A stretch of DNA of 64,000 nt from Taenia hydatigena (lineage: Eukaryota; Platyhelminthes; Cestoda; Cyclophyllidea; Taeniidae): assembly GCA_036345935.2 (NCBI GenBank), contig JADWOT020000009.1, positions 10,445,899-10,509,898 of the forward strand, given 5' to 3'. Below the pieces are notes generated by a model that was not told the origin of the DNA, did no database searches, and was given only the letters and a program-made list of their open reading frames with translations. Made by a program: the position numbers and the translations under genes. Positions 1 through 15,500 of this stretch are shown here, one piece after another (the stretch's first letter is position 1; each line of letters starts with the position of its first letter).

Positions 1-248
1 TTGGGACGATGTTTGATGCTCTACCATTAAACTCATTTGACAGTCTCCTGTGATTTGTTTTTGCACTCACTGGGCATAGACGGTTTTAAAGACTGGATTT
101 GATCTATCATCTGCCGGTAGCAAACCTATGTCACCTATAAAACGTAATGGGCTAATTCTAAGAACTATATTTGAGTTTACATTGGTTTTCACCGTTCGTT
201 AAAAGGGACTACATATCCGCTGAGTTATGCTTTTCTCCGTCCTTGTAG

Positions 249-558
249 CTATGACCGAGAGCAGTCCTTCTCGGCCATCAACTTAACTGTCTGTACTGGG
301 GATCTATTAGAGGCGATGCGTCAGTATACGCGAGAGGAAGTTATGGAAGGCGACAACGCCTACTTCTGCGAGCGCTGCCAGATGAAACAGCGTACATTGA
401 AGCGCCTTACCTTCAGCAGCCTCCCGCCGGTGCTCTGCCTCCAACTCAAGCGATTCGGCTTCGACTGGGAACGTCAGGTGGCAGTAAAGTCAAATCAAGC
501 CTTCTCCTTCCCTCGACGCCTCGATATGACTCCCTTCATGGGTGATAATGCCGTTCAG
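249..558 (+). CDS. USP24: USP24 exon: zinc finger and middle of the catalytic domain
   Basis: Acceptor CTTGTAG at 242-248 and donor GTTAGT at 559. Opens with YDREQSF, then CERC (Cys codons 367-369 and 376-378), the second Cys pair of the USP zinc ribbon, and LQLKRFGFDWERQ. Ends in phase 0 and joins the exon at 2726. Confidence 0.88.
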
Positions 559-3500
559 GTTAGTAGCTGTGCTGGTATTTTCTTTTTTTGCAACTGACTC
601 TTCGAAACTCCTTGCTGTAAATATCCAACCGAGGATCCATCATTGACTGGTAAATTATTTACGATTAATTTTCCGTTTCTTCGTGAACTCGCCTTATAAA
701 TTTGTAGAAGAGCGTTTCCAAACAGCCTTTCATCTATTTCTGCCTACCTTAAATAATGGTATCGCTAACCTACTTAGTAGCTGTGTTTTTCATTCGAAAG
801 AAAATCCTTCATTTTGTCGCCTTGCTTTCGGCCCCCATTTGGTGATTTGCCGGCTGCTTTTGTATGCAAGAATAACTAAATAACTAACCAAATACTGTTG
901 CTGAATTTCAACCTTTGCCATCTTACTCCATTCCGATACAAAGTTAGATTGGGTTAGCTAGCATTCGAAGAGCCCTTCTGGCTCATTTTCCCATATGCTT
1001 GTGCACTTTTGCCTGTAAAACGACCTCGAATGTTTACGTCTCTTTCACTAGCCTTTTACCAAACTTTTGAAGGGTTCATTTTTGGCTTTTGAAAGTTTGG
1101 ACCATGTGACGACCCACGCAAAACATTTTAACAATTTCTTTTGTACTTTGGATTGGTTCCACGTATTTTTCAACCGCATTCCGAATATTGTATCCCGCAG
1201 TGTAATTTTAAATGGTTGATTGTGCTGGATCAGTTAAATTGTCTTTAGTGTCTTTGAAAACTGAGGGGTTAACAGTAGATTTTGAGAAGTTGTACAAGGT
1301 TATGCCGTCCTCTCGCTAGACTTATGAGATGATTTAGACATCGAAAAATGATTACTAACCAGGTTACACAAAGTTCCCACAGGGCATGTAAGAAGTCGTC
1401 CCAGTGCGGAAGATGATTTGCTGTTAAAGTACGGGAATGTTGAGGGGCTGTGGGCAAAAGTACAACCCAAAGGGACTGAAGAGGCCGTGTAGCAGGCATT
1501 GGTGTATTTTCCAGATAATATCATTAGTAGGGCTTTTCGGTTTGACGTTTGTTTAATTTGTTACAAAATACGTCAGTGGCTGGATGCTTAATCGTGAACG
1601 GCTTATCAGTAATAGAAATCGACGTGTTCGGTCGTTCCGATGTGTTTGTGGTAGTATGGTGCATCTAAGAGGTCCATCTGGCTTTTTTGTGCTAATTGTT
1701 CCATGTTCCATCACTGGGCAATTGTAAATATGCCAAGGCGGAGGCTCCATCGGTGCTGGACGGAAACTGGTGTACTTCGTATTCATGCATTTGCGCTCTT
1801 CGCTTTTAGATGCCTTCCGCTGTATCGATCCAATCAAACGTGTCAGTCGATCTTGGAGGAAAAAGGAATTCCTTGGATGCCCAACCTGATGCCTCAAAGA
1901 GAGGGTTCCACTTATACGACCCAGAGGTGGGTAATTGCTTAATTAGGTTCCTTCTGCCTCCATAAAAGCGATATATTTCGTCCTTATTTTTCACGTTAAT
2001 TTGTTTCTTAAGGAGTGTCATTTAAGGAAGTTAAATGCACCGTTCTTAATTTTGAGTTGGCATCACAGGCAGATTGTGAATGGAAGTTCCTTATGCCTGG
2101 TTTCATTGAAAAAGATGGTCCGGTGGTAGCTTTAGAGTTTCATAAAAGTGTGATTTGAAGGTATCACTGGACAGCGGTGAACTGTAGCAATAGAACGATG
2201 CAAACGCCTCACCTATCTGCGTGTGGAACGCCTGAATGGAATTTAGGGAATTTAAGATCTCTAGATATCATAAACGAGTGTCTGGGCACGGTCTCATGGA
2301 GAGTAAAGCAGTGTATCTCAAAAACGGGCAGTTCATGCATACTCGTAGACCAAGAAACGCAAATGTGAGGAAAGGATAAATTCAATTATCATCGACGCAC
2401 ATTTGATTAGGGCTGCTGAGGATCACATACCCAAAATTTCCTATTTTCAATCAGCATTAGCAGCTAAATTAAGAACCACCGCAGACTGTATCACCTTCTC
2501 CCAGCAAATAGGTGGTTTTGAGACCCTCTTGCTGTTTCATTTTTTAGTTGAATAGTTAAAAATAACTAAATACAACCGTAGGGTGTGGTGTGGGTGTGAC
2601 CTGCCTACCTACTGGTGGCTACTATGCTGCAGTAGCAAGTAGTCCTCCGTCGCACAGCGGTCTTGATCCTCTTTCAGTCCTCCAAATTTATTTTCAAACC
2701 AATCTGTGTTGACTGCTGTTTGTAGGAGGAATATGCAGACGAGGAAGAACGGCATAACTCAGCTTTAACCCCGACAGTAGAGACGGGACCTACGCGACTT
2801 GGCAGCGAGCATGCACCCCACTACCACCTCCACTCGCATTCTGGGTCCATCGATATCTCACCACCTAGCTACGTGTACGAGCTCTCCGGTATTGTTATCC
2901 ATTCCGGACAGGCGCATGCAGGTCACTACTACTCCTTCATTCGCGACCGAGGCAGAATGGAACAGTGAGTTCACTAGTGCTTTCATAAACAAGAAGCGTA
3001 AAGCCGACATGCGAACATCCCGCTTATTGTTCCTTTTCATCAGCCTGTCGCTTTTTACTACAAGATAAACTTTCGTTAGCCTAGTCTCCAAGCTTTATTA
3101 ATTTGTTCTAACGTTTTTATACGAAAAACGCACTTATAAATGTTTATTCTAGAGCTCATGTTATTGAACAAAAAAGATCGCAGTCAATCTCGGGTGCTGC
3201 CGGCCTGCCAGGCTTTATTAATTCACAAAATCCTCTCCGCAGTTTCCCCAGATGTAAGTCGACCATGCAGCATGCGCCACATTCAACGACAACTGTCCGT
3301 GGTTTATTTGTTCATTGGCTTTCAGCTAAATGGTGGCTTTCGTTGTGTTTTATAATATCATATCACGCGAGTCGTTCTTATTGGTGGACATTAATAAAGT
3401 GTGCATCCCATGTGTCACGATTGGCATGTGGAACAACCAGTTGGTAAACGTAGTTTCGGGTGCACTTTATTTGGATATCTCAGTGGAAGCCGGTTGTCTT

Positions 3501-6500
3501 AGTTCTGTATTGACCATTCAAGAACACCATTCTAACTAATGAAAAACTAGATAGAAGTTAAAGGAGGTGTCGTCATAGAGTACAGCAAGAGATTACCTTC
3601 TTGGCTTTACCACCCATTGTCACCTAAATTGGTCTTTTGAAAGGGCTAAGTGTGCATATTTTGGGTGATCTCCATTTACTTTACATCGAGGAGTCCTTTA
3701 TATTCGAGCACACCTATTGGAAAACCTCACAATAATTTTCAAAGAAGGTGTTTAAATCAGTAAAGCTATGAACCAGTGCTATTTGTTGCATTCTGGAAAG
3801 CTTTTGGCTTCCCAATCCTAGGTTGTATGGGACGTATCAACTCTGCCAAAATATCCAAGACTTCTCCGTTTCACTTGTCTTTTTTTACTTTTGATGCAGC
3901 TGACACGCTAACACAGGGAACGGAAGACTACTTAGCATATGCTGATGCCAATCCACCAGAACGGTGGTTGAAGTTCAATGACACCCACATTGAGGAGGTG
4001 GAAATGACTGATGAGTTTCTACAACAGGAGTGCTTCGGTGGAACTTACTTGGCTGAGGTCCCAGGTGAGTTGGCGTTGCTATTAGACTGTGTAAACGTTT
4101 AATAGCTGTACAAATCCTCTCCAACGCCAACCCGACTAGCTTCAAGAAAATAACTAGTTTCTTTTCTTAGAGGAAGTTGAGTTGAGATGTTATTGAAAAT
4201 ATCGTTGTAACGAACTCCCTTAAACGCTTGAACGGCCTTCATCTTCACGTAAGCGCGCCGGCTACTTTCTTTTCAGTTGTAAAGATGAAGATTAAAAATA
4301 TCGGAAAATAAATTTGATGATAAAACTATGCTGACATTCAAGAAATTTAAGTGCTACGTTGGGCGATAATGGTTATTTTTTGAATAAAGCGGTTTGAATT
4401 TATCTGCATACTCTCTCTGTTTTGGAACTTTTCTTCCTCCTCCTTTTTTGTTGTTCTCATGGGAATTACGCTCGAACAACTGCTGTGACTTAATTTGCGA
4501 AGCACAACTAACCCTACGGAGGCAGTGGAATTGTTTCATTCTCAAGGTGGATCACAAAGCGAAGGCACGCTCTGATTCCTTAACTAAATAAACCCAAAAA
4601 CGCTGCAACAAGGTAAAGCCTGATTTGCCGATGGCTTGGTGCTGTGTAGTGTGTTAAATTTAGCACCCTGAGATATGGACCTAACTCGCATAAACTAAGA
4701 AGTCCGCCTTGGTTAAGCATGGATTGGAGCAAATACCTTTTGTTGTAGAGACCTCGGCTTCCTAACAGTCAACTCCCGCCATTTATTATCATGAAGTTTT
4801 CTGTGGTTTGTCCGAAAAGAATGTAAAACGGTACATTTGTAGCATATAAATAATGCTACCGATTTCATCTCGAAAAACATTGTAGTTGAGAGGGTGATTT
4901 TTTTGGAAAGTTAGTGCTAAAGTTTGGATGCCATTCTTTAGCGATGGTATCACCTGTGCCAATAACTTCCTCAGGGAACATTTGCTCACATGTCACATAG
5001 GGAATAAATTATCCTATCTTTGTATTCATCGAACCCCAATCTCTCCCCTTTAATAGCCATTTTGCGAAACTCAGAATTGAGAGCTTGACTGAATTCGGTG
5101 TCACGTTCCCCGTTCCAGTCAGATTCTGTGACCATCCAATGAAATCAGAATGATCATTTTATTCCGCCGAACTTCTCCACTAATTCATACTTGAGGGCAG
5201 AGCAAGGTGTAACAATGTCAAGGATTGGTTTTTATTGACGTATGGAGACTATGAAACAAACCACGGCGACTAAGAGGTCGCCGTAGTTGTTATCAGAGAA
5301 TTTTTACCGAGTTGCTTTTTTGGGGGGGGATCCAGGGCGGCCGCCGGAGAAGCGAACGCGCAATTACAGTGCATACCTCCTTTTCTACCAACGTGTGTCG
5401 TCCAATACGGGTGTTGGCGTCCAGCCCATTGAGACCACGCGCTCGCGACGCACATCGGATTCCTCCGGGAAATCGCGACCGGTCAGTACCCTGAACATGC
5501 GACGAAATCGGCATAGCTCTCTCAGTGTCGAGAAGTCGCACTTCTTTTCCACGTGTAAGTCTTCCTAACACTGTTACATGCTTGCATAGAGCATCTCATT
5601 TTGTTAATTCAAATAAGTAGATTTTAATGATCCTAAGGAATATCATAGATTTCACCCTCGGTCAACTAATTTGATGATGAATTGGTTATATTAAAGGCAA
5701 ACGTTCTGTTGCGCCTTAATACTTCCCTGAAGGCAAAGAAAGACATAATACCATAGAGGCTACCGCCATGACCCGGAGATCACGCAGCTCAGTGAAACCT
5801 TAAATTTCATGCGATACCAAAAGGATGGGCTAAACAAATCATAAAAGCATTACATAGTCTCTCTCCCTTTTCGAGTGCTGCCCCTGGTGCTCGCTTTGGT
5901 CAACCTCCTCGTTGGTGATGTAGGAAAACACTCACGAAGCAACCGCCCCGCCCATCGAATTTGTATGCAAATGAGAAGGCATTTGATCGCAACATCGCTG
6001 CTTCCTCTTGGCAATTCCACTAGATCTGAAGTTCCGCCTTGTTTGGGAACTGTATTTGGGAAGGGTGAATGTGGTGGCTATTTCGTACATCCATTAGTGG
6101 TCGTAGGGGCACTTATCTAAAAGCTGAGTAGTTTAATTAAAGATGGGCTTTAAAATAGTTTCGTGAATATGAGGTTTTGCGTCTGTTTTATCTGCATTCT
6201 CTTCAGCTAGTAGTGAGGTTGAGGTGGTACCTTGTGCTCACGTAACTATCACCTTCATACTGGTGCCGTCAGCTGCTCCATGACAAACTTTTTCGGATGT
6301 TTCCCGGCTAGCATCGCTTTAGTTAAGAGCGTTCCCGCAGAACACGGGACTGTGGCAGTTTCCAAGAGTAGACGTTATTTGAGCCTTTCTATTGAATATC
6401 GTTTCAGATTTACCTATCCACAGCCTGATATTTGTCCTTTAAGATCGGATTCGCTTTCCACTTCACCGAAGATGGATTAAGATATAATACTAGGGCTGAA

Positions 6501-9500
6501 GGAGCTGGAGGACTACTGGTAGTACAAAGGTGGGACCTTAATTACCTATTGAACCAAAACATAGAGTTAAATAAGTAATCAAAGCATTCGAATTTGTCGA
6601 CTCTGGCTGTAAAATTAATTAATCTCAATAACAGCTTTAAGTAGTTTTGGCTAACTCTTAATGCATTCATGTGCTTTGTTGAAAGGGGATGTGTTGAATT
6701 TACCCCCCCCCCCTTTCAGATGTAGTTCTTGAAAATCTAAGCGCTCATGAGCAATACGGTCTTTAAAATGATGTCTTTCAGTGGAAATTTTGTTGGTGAA
6801 ATTCTGTTCACAATTCCTCCTCATCTTTGGCTCAGTAATTTGATTACATTGTAAGACAAATTCAATTGAATAATTTCTATGTTCATTGCCCTGTGTCCAC
6901 TCGTTTGCTCAACGTATGATTGGAAGAGATGAAGGGGGTGATGGGAAAGCAGATGCTTTGGTCCAGCAATTTTACTGCCCCTTTGAGGGGATGACTCGCC
7001 TTAATTGTTGCCTCAATAGGGAGCTAACCCTAGCCAACTGTTTTGTATTGACATTTACGCTAGTTATAGTACGCATCTTTTAAATATTTATGCGTTTTTC
7101 GAATCTGTTCTATGATGCTTAGGAAAAATGCTAACCTTGCGACATGCTAGTTGATTCTTAACCTTACTCTGAGGCTTATATCATTTGATTTCATACGGCA
7201 TGGCATACCATCTTTTGAATCTGGGTGTTCAAAGGAAAATATGCCGGTGTTTTCACATTTCATATAGTTGTGCGAACAATTTTTTAACTTATTGGTTTAC
7301 AATAAGAACTCTAGAACCTTTCTGAAGCGAGCCCAACTGTTTTGCTTCATGATTCACATTTCACACGAGACGTAGCATGGGACCACTTAGACCCGATCAA
7401 ATAGCCGCGGTTACAAAATCATTTTTTTTCCTGGGGCGATCTTAATTTAGGTCTGACTTTAAAAGGAATCCCACTAACAATATTATGATTGATTATCTAT
7501 CTGCAGGTTCTTATCATTTATTTTAAGTTGACGAAGGACGCTTCCAAAAATCCAGGTTTTCAGTGGACGAAGCACACAGTCCTGCCTCACGGGGTAGTCG
7601 TCGCTCTATCCAGTTTTCTCGTCCCCCGTTCACCGGACCTTCAGTGAGTACAGCCTCTGCCACCCGCCAACAGCGACTCTCCCTGGCCCTCACACCCAGT
7701 CTCCTCAGAGTTTCGCCATTGGCCGGTGCTCAGCCCTCTTCCACCTGCCTTGTCGGTCTAAACGCCTCTTGTGGCGGTAGTGGAATTGGGATCGGTCTTC
7801 GTCACGAATCCTGGAACGGAGACAGCGCGGCACGTGAAGCGTTAGTAGGCGACTTGGCGACAACAGCAGAACAACCCACATCAAACGATACTGCTGCTGG
7901 CTCACCTGCGGACGAAATGCTTCACCGCATCAGGCGCCGCAACCTCGCTTTCCTGCGAGATCAGAGTATCTTCTCGCCAGACTATGCCAATTTCGTTTAT
8001 AACCTCGCTCAGGGTATACTAGTGAGTGCTTAACTGCGCTTAAAAAATCGTCCTTTGTAGCATGTGAAGTTAACGACCAGACCGTCACATTTCTGTGTCG
8101 CTAGCAGGAATATTTTAATATCCTTTAAGACCTGACCGCTTTATAACATTAATTCTTGGTAAGTCAATAGTCAATTGCGAGTAGTGTCGCTTTTCACCAG
8201 AAAAGAATGTGAATGCCGATGTACTATGAATCGTGAAGTGAAAAATTTATCATCGCGAAATGGGTAGTAATCAAGTGCTTTTTGGCCTCGTTTCTCATGA
8301 AGGCGGACACAACAGCGCTACAGTTGGAGCCGAGTCGCGCGATACTGGGTTGCCAGCTGGTTGCGAATTTCCTATTCACCACCTATCTCCCTCTGCACGC
8401 CTCAGTGAAGGTGTCGATCTCACCGGACCTCTGCAAGCGCCTCCTGGGTTTGTGTGCACCTCCACCGCGAAATGGCAGGGAGGCGCACCCTCACCAGACT
8501 TCAGCCTCCGAACAGGCCAGTCTACAGGAGGCCGGCGCCAAACTTGACACCCACTGGATGGAGATGCTTCTCTCTCTCATGACTGCTAATGCTCTAACTG
8601 TCTCCTGGTCCCTTGGTTTCCTCGTGCGTTCACCAACAAGGCCCATGCTGTAGGTTTACACTAGATCAATTTCTTCAAATACAATCTACTTAATTTGTTT
8701 TATTAGTAGATCATCATAGCTCTTCAAAACTTTGCTCGAATATTTTTCGACTCATTGTTTTTTTCTTTGAAATGCGTATCACTTGTAACACTTCATGCAA
8801 TTAACTATTACTGGTCGTTAGATACTGAAAATAGGTTTCTCGCTTTATAGTAATTATATGCTGGCCTGTCCAAAGCCACTTCTTCGTCATCAGACAGCTC
8901 GGCTTGTCGGAGTCGTCTTAAACACTTTCTACGCCTCGAAGGATGCAAGCATTGTAAGTTCTCTCCCGTGAATTATCGTGCTGACTGTCACTCTAGTCTG
9001 TAATTGATCTCTCCGAGATTATTTAAACGAAATGTAGACATTGCTTAGTATGAAGAAAGGATCCTGTTTTCTGTCCAGCACTTCTAAAATTTGGCCTTGA
9101 AACACCGTTGATTAATAGGCGGCAAGTGATGCATGAGAAGCGCTTACCGTGTGTGATTGGAGAAGCGCTGGAGGGAAATAAACTCCTTGTGTTTGTTTTC
9201 TTGGCAAATGGATTGACGGAAAAATAGAATTTCCGCTTCACTCGACTGCTACTATGCTCTTTTCCTCTTTTGCAGTCCCTTCATAAAAGCTGTGTTCCTT
9301 GGTGTTTTATTAATTTCACCTGTCATTTCAAAGTGCTTGCAATAATTTGTTTATGCTTGCATTAGTGATTATTTAGTCTTACAGATTCTTGCTTTTTGGA
9401 ATTGCTACGGAGGCACCCTCTCTCTATTGCATGGGGAAGCAGAAAAGAGTGCCTTATGGTCTGAGGTACCGTGAGGTACCTCGTTACCATCCCTCCTATT

Positions 9501-12500
9501 CGTGGACTTAAGTAGCGAATTTGGAAGTTTATGTGGTGTATCCTTCTTTTTTAAATCACTCATGTTTGCTGAACTTCTTTTAGTACTCACTTGATGCAAC
9601 CATTCATTTGTCAAGTGAATGTCAGCACTCCTCTCGAAAATAGCTGATTAATGACATAAGGAATATTACTTGGCCTTATTTTTCCTTATTATTATGGATT
9701 TAGGATTGCGAACTTCCTTTGCTTAGCTTAGCTTCTCTGTCCTCTGATGTTGAGTAATGTCTTCAGCAATGGTAGTTGGTACAATGGGAGGTGATTCGAA
9801 TACAAGAAAGCTTCACCTTTGCGCACTTCTAGGGGGTTCCGAAATTGACCTCCATAGAGTAGTTGACATTTTACCCTCTTTTATGGTCCAAATTGGTCAC
9901 AAATCTACGAGATATAACATTGTAGTTTCCACAGCAACATGGTAAGAATAAGCATGACTACGAAACCTGGGGGTTCTTTCCCAACTTTGAAGGCCATAAC
10001 TAAGTGCGTCAAGGCGCAGTCGAGAAGGGCTGTTAATGGTGCAAAACCATGACCGCCTGCTTTGAAATCCAGCGCGTAGGCCTGTGAGGCTCTAACGCAT
10101 TGACACGAAGGTAGGCAAGCATAATTAGTCGGAATCATCTTCGGTATGCTCACTTGTTCATACCGTCAAATTAGCTTTAAGGGATCAATTTGTGGTATTC
10201 TTTGATTGCATGCAGGTTTATTTCAGGAATGCTCATTTCTTTCCTTTGTAAGAACAATCTACAATCTTATTAATCCAAGGCTGCAGATACTAAAGTACAT
10301 ATGTTTGTTTGAAAAGCGCCAGAGGCAAAATTTCGGAATTGAAAGGTCAAGTTTTTTTTTAGGTGGTTAAATTAACTTTTCTAGGACTATGGGTCATGTT
10401 CTATTGGGGGTTAAAATGAATTGGAGACACTTTGTTCCCCTTTCTATTCAGGGGAGATTTTTTCCCATAGCAGCCATAGTACTGGTCAAATGCATATTTC
10501 TCGGTTCCAAAATAGGCCTTTTGGTAGTACTTCTGCTTTTTTCTGGCTAACAATTATTTGATTTTGTCAAACTACTTTCCAAATTTTGTGCTAAAGCTCC
10601 TTTCGGCGTTTAAAATGCTGATCTGTCTGAACTTTTGCACGCACCTGCATGTGATATCCACTGGTAGCAAATCTGCAAAATCGTGGTTAGTTATGAAGAA
10701 TTGTTCACACCCGCACAATATTTCGATAGCATCGGCAATTTCAGAGGGCAGTGATGTGACATATTTAATTAAAGAAACATAAAAACCCCGAAATCATAAT
10801 AGTAAAATGCATCGAGTGCGGAGGTTAGACTTCTTATAAAAGTGAATGATTTGAGCCACATGGAAAAACTGCATTTTATTTGCGGCAGCGCTACTCTACC
10901 ATTGCGATTTCTTTCTCGTTTCCTCTGGACCATTTAAGCTGCTCTCCCTTCCGCTTTTCCAAACGCAAGTCCGGTTTCCATTGCTACCGATATTGGAGCT
11001 GCGGCCCCCGTTCCATAGTCGTTGGGATGCTGATGTGACCACGAGATTTAATTGCTGGGGCTGGGAAGCACAAAATGACACTTAAAAATACCACTTGTCT
11101 GTCCCAGTGTCCACCCTCCTGGCCAAGCGAAGAAGTTATTCTGCACTAGTTGGGTGCTTGAAGAGGAATGAAAGCTGTCTATTAAGAATGCACCTTGGTT
11201 TCCGAGCCAAAATCACAATCAACCGTAACAATTATTTGATTCGCAGTTTATTTTTGACTGGAACATGTTAGCGAAGCATCAATGCCTAAGGCGTTTTCCG
11301 AGTCCTCAAAAGTGAGATGAAGCGAAACGCAACGCAGAAACGCGACAGCAAATAAAGTTGTGTCGGCATTTTAAGGATGAATCTTTCCAGCTATTTAAAA
11401 AGCACTTAAATGTGACACGGGAAAATTTCCATTGGTGTTGAGAAATTACTTTTTAATGAGTTTTTAAAGGCATGAAAATCATACTTAGCACCATTGTTTA
11501 CTATTTCTAAGGGCAAATTTGAAATGTGCATCATGTGTGTTTTTAATCTTGAAATCTATGGCTTACAAATAACATTGTGCCCTCTTGGGCATACTTTATG
11601 CCACCTTCGCATATACGTGGAGCTTCAAGTTCCCTATTTGAGTGCGGGCGCCACAAACGTGTGAAATTCACTCTTCTATTCTTCAACATTTCTTCTTCTG
11701 TTGTGTATTTTAAACAGATGAGCAGAGCTGGGAAAAATGAAATGGATGCAGGATGTTGTAGAGATGAGGATAATTGTAAATTTATGGTTTTATTAAGCAC
11801 TTGAAGTGGTCGATTTCATTTGAAGAAACTGACAACGAGCATGCTGAATGGACGTCTCTTTCTGTGCTCAAAACTTATTCATTGGATGACAGGTTATGCT
11901 CTCAAATGCAGCGTGCAGCAGCTTACTACGGGTATGCTCCAGTGACTCCTGATTTGTTACCCTTTAGCTCGATGCATCGCTCAACAACCTGGTGGATTAC
12001 TTGCTTGACTTGCTCCCGCTAGAAGTGCCCCAATACGCCCAACACTGCGCCTCCTACTTTGGCCTTCTGCTGGGTTACGTGGAGACCTGCCCTCACGCCA
12101 GTGTTCATTTGAGTAATCGTAGTGGCACACGACGCCTGTTGAGTTTCCTCGTGGGAGAGGATGCGGACCGCGAGGAGACCCTGTCGATCGATACTGGGGC
12201 GCTCTCGCCGCCCCCGTCCATGCCCACTCAGAACGCTTCATTTGTTGTGCCTTCCATTGTTACACCTCAGAAAGATGCTGGTTTTCCTACTTGGGTAGGT
12301 CCCCTTGATAATATTTGAAATTCTGGGTCCTCTTTGGGTAACTATCTAAACGAGCTAAATTAACCGGTGATAAAATCTTCTCTAAACCCCAGGAACAGAA
12401 GGGGATGACAAATTAATGCAGCAAGGGTGTTTTAGCAGGATTTTTGAACTACTATTAACCATTTTTACTGAATAAAACTAAGACAGTTGTGTACAAGCAA

Positions 12501-15500
12501 GTCAGCGTGTTGATGCCAACGCATCAGCCTCGGCACTTCGGGGTTTTCAAGTCAAAAAATGTGAGTAGGATAGCTCTTTTAGACGCATTCCAAGGTTGAA
12601 TGCTTGTACCCGTCAAATGCGTTTTGTAGTGTAAAAATGATCATCAGCGCATTCAAGCACGGAAAGCCAAATATATGCGTGGAGGTGTGGAATCACGCGT
12701 CCACGGGTTGAGTGAGGTGATTGACAAAAACACAAAGCACCGCTTTTTAACACTCCGCTTGGCTTTGTCTTAGGATCAAATAAAACCGTAACTTTTTACA
12801 CTGCAACTTGTTACACCCTATCCAGGCATTACTTTGAAGTGACTTTATTCAAAATATGTTAAATGGAAGGGCTCTAAACATCCTTGCCATTGGAGAAGAT
12901 TCCAAAGCTTCTCTAATCCTTTTTATAGTGCAAAAACACTAAATTCTTTTCGAAGACTTGGGAGCCTTGATAAATTAGTCCAACTAATAACTTTTTATCG
13001 TTAAAGCTAAGTCAGATTTTGGCATTCAATGTGGAAAATCGTGGAGAACATAAGTTTATTCCTTACATTTTTGGGGTCGAGTCTTTGGTAGACTATTTGT
13101 TGCGTTTCGAAACTTCCCTGAAGACGAAAGAAGACATGACGCTAGGACGGAATATCCCTCATCGCCAAACAGGGGAGATGAAGGGCTGTTGGCAAACCTA
13201 GAAGGTCATGTTGCCCAGTGAAAGTACAAGAGCGGGACCTCAAGCGTCCTTCAAAGCAAAAAAGAGTAAACAAATAAAGCATTACGCAGTCTCCCTCCTC
13301 TCTCGAGTGTTGCCCACTTGGTCAACCTCCTTCATCAGCTATCACAACGTAGTCCGCGTTGTAAGAAAATCACTCACGAATCAATTACTCAAGTCGTCGA
13401 ATTTGACTGCAAGTCCACTGGTCCCTTTTGGCTATTCAGCTGCATCTGGAGTTTTGTCTTGTTTGGCAAATATATTGGAAGAAAAGTCGCTATGAAAGGC
13501 ATGGCGTATGTTCAGCGCTGGTCGTAAGGACATTGGCCCAAAAGTGGAGTCATTTGGTAAATGGCAAGGTTAAAATAGTTTTGTCTGGACAAGGTTTTGC
13601 GTTTATTCCTCCTTGTTGCGTCGTTCTCACTTCACTACTGCCGGACCACTTATCAACCTGGCTTCTATCCAACAGGTAGAGAGTTGAAGGAGGTATGGCG
13701 TGTTCGCCTATTTGATGTCTTCAATCAGGTATTTTACGCAGCTGCGAAGCGAACTTTGCTAATTGCATTCCTATAGAATATGGGCTAGGTAGTTGGCAAA
13801 GGTAAATGTCATTTTCAACCTTTTTGTTGGACGTGGTCACGGATTCTCCCGTCCGCAGTATGTGCTCTTCTTCCGTTGCGCTGGACTTTACCGCCCAGCG
13901 GCAGAAATCATGATGGATGTTTTTTTTCAGATGGGATTCGCTTCTCGCTGCTAGCGAGGTAGCGACCTGAGACAGAGGAGATACTGCGAGGGTAGAAATG
14001 TGTATTTTCAACATGCGATGGGGATTGGGATTACTAGCATGGCCTTAAGCGTCCTTAAGACTTTTCTGGCACTTGTTTGTTTCTATTTACATAGAATAAT
14101 GGAGTTTTTTCGCCATAATAAAGGGATCAGATGGTTCAAGCATGTTCATTTTAGCATCCACATTGCTTTATCACGATGTCTTATTGGTTTGATCGTGCAG
14201 TATGACGAATATACAAACCGAGCATCAACTGGAGATGCATCCACGTAGCTCGCAAAAACAAAGCAGCCCCTTTGGATAATGTAAATGAACGCCATGTTGT
14301 GTTTCAATCACACACATCTTTAAAAAAGGCCCTCGGTGTAATGCGAATATTTCCCATATAAGCTATTCAGTGTTTATTCTTACGATATTTTAGGCATTGT
14401 TTTGTATTTGCAAAATTTTTGCCTCGAGGGAATTCGGCGTGAATAGTTTAAATGCCATGCAAAGCAACGGGTAAAGGGGATGCCAATTTACATCAGGCAG
14501 GAAAGGCATGGAAAACACCTCAGATCTTTCCCACCTCAAAAAACGCCAATTAGGTTGTTCAGCCTGAATGAACGAAAACAGGGTGATGCGCCGAGGCTAA
14601 ATTTGTCTTACTTCGCATTTTTGACCGACTATTAAATGCTATTTAAGCTCACAGCAGCCCTACACACTTGACACACGGTTTCCTTTTCCTCGTTTGTTTT
14701 AATTACCGTAGGCAAGCCTATTACGGAATTGGACGGCCAGTCAGAGCAAGGAGTTGGGCAACTACTACCTCCTACTTGCACACATGCTTCTTCAATCGAA
14801 CTTTGACCAATTTCGAAACCATCGTAAGTTCCCTACCTGATACTGCTTTCATTAGTAAATGGGTTTAAACCGAATCCAAAAATACACGCACACCGAAGCC
14901 TCCATGGAACTTAGTTTTGTATTTGTTGTGTTGAGCTGCTGCTTTTCATGGTTGCTTAGAGGTTGAATGGATTACCTTGTAAGCAAGCGATTATGCTGGC
15001 AGCTTGATGTATAACCTTCGCACAACTAATTTTCTCCCATCAAATGGGTTGAATTTTGCAGGAAAAGGTGGTAGATTTGCGGTTCATTTCCGTCAAAATA
15101 ACGTTCTGGAATATCTAGGTCTTTAAATGCCAAATGACCGTTCAAAAATTGCCCCCGACCAAACTCCTCTAATTCCCCACAGAGAAAGGCATTAATTCAT
15201 TTGAGAGTTCCAAACACTTAAAAGCACTTAAAAGAGGAGTGCTATCTTGGTTAGCGCCGAGCTTGAGTGGACTTTTCACATAGATAAATTACTTGTGAAA
15301 CAACTTGGTTTTGTTTACTCTATGGCAATTGTGAAGTTTTCACCCAACTTATCACAACCAAATGGACTGACTTAGGCCAACTTTATTTATGAAAAGATGT
15401 CTGTATCAAAGGTATGCATTCGATTCAAACTAACAAATGTCGAGACTGCGGTAGACATCTATTGAGGAGCCGACATCTATCTCCAAGTAGGTAAGGCGAC

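Noticed and set aside
13208..13679. Three overlapping plus-strand frames of 69-95 codons
   Set aside because: They lie in a dispersed repeat copy, in different frames from each other, and are not shared by copy 1.
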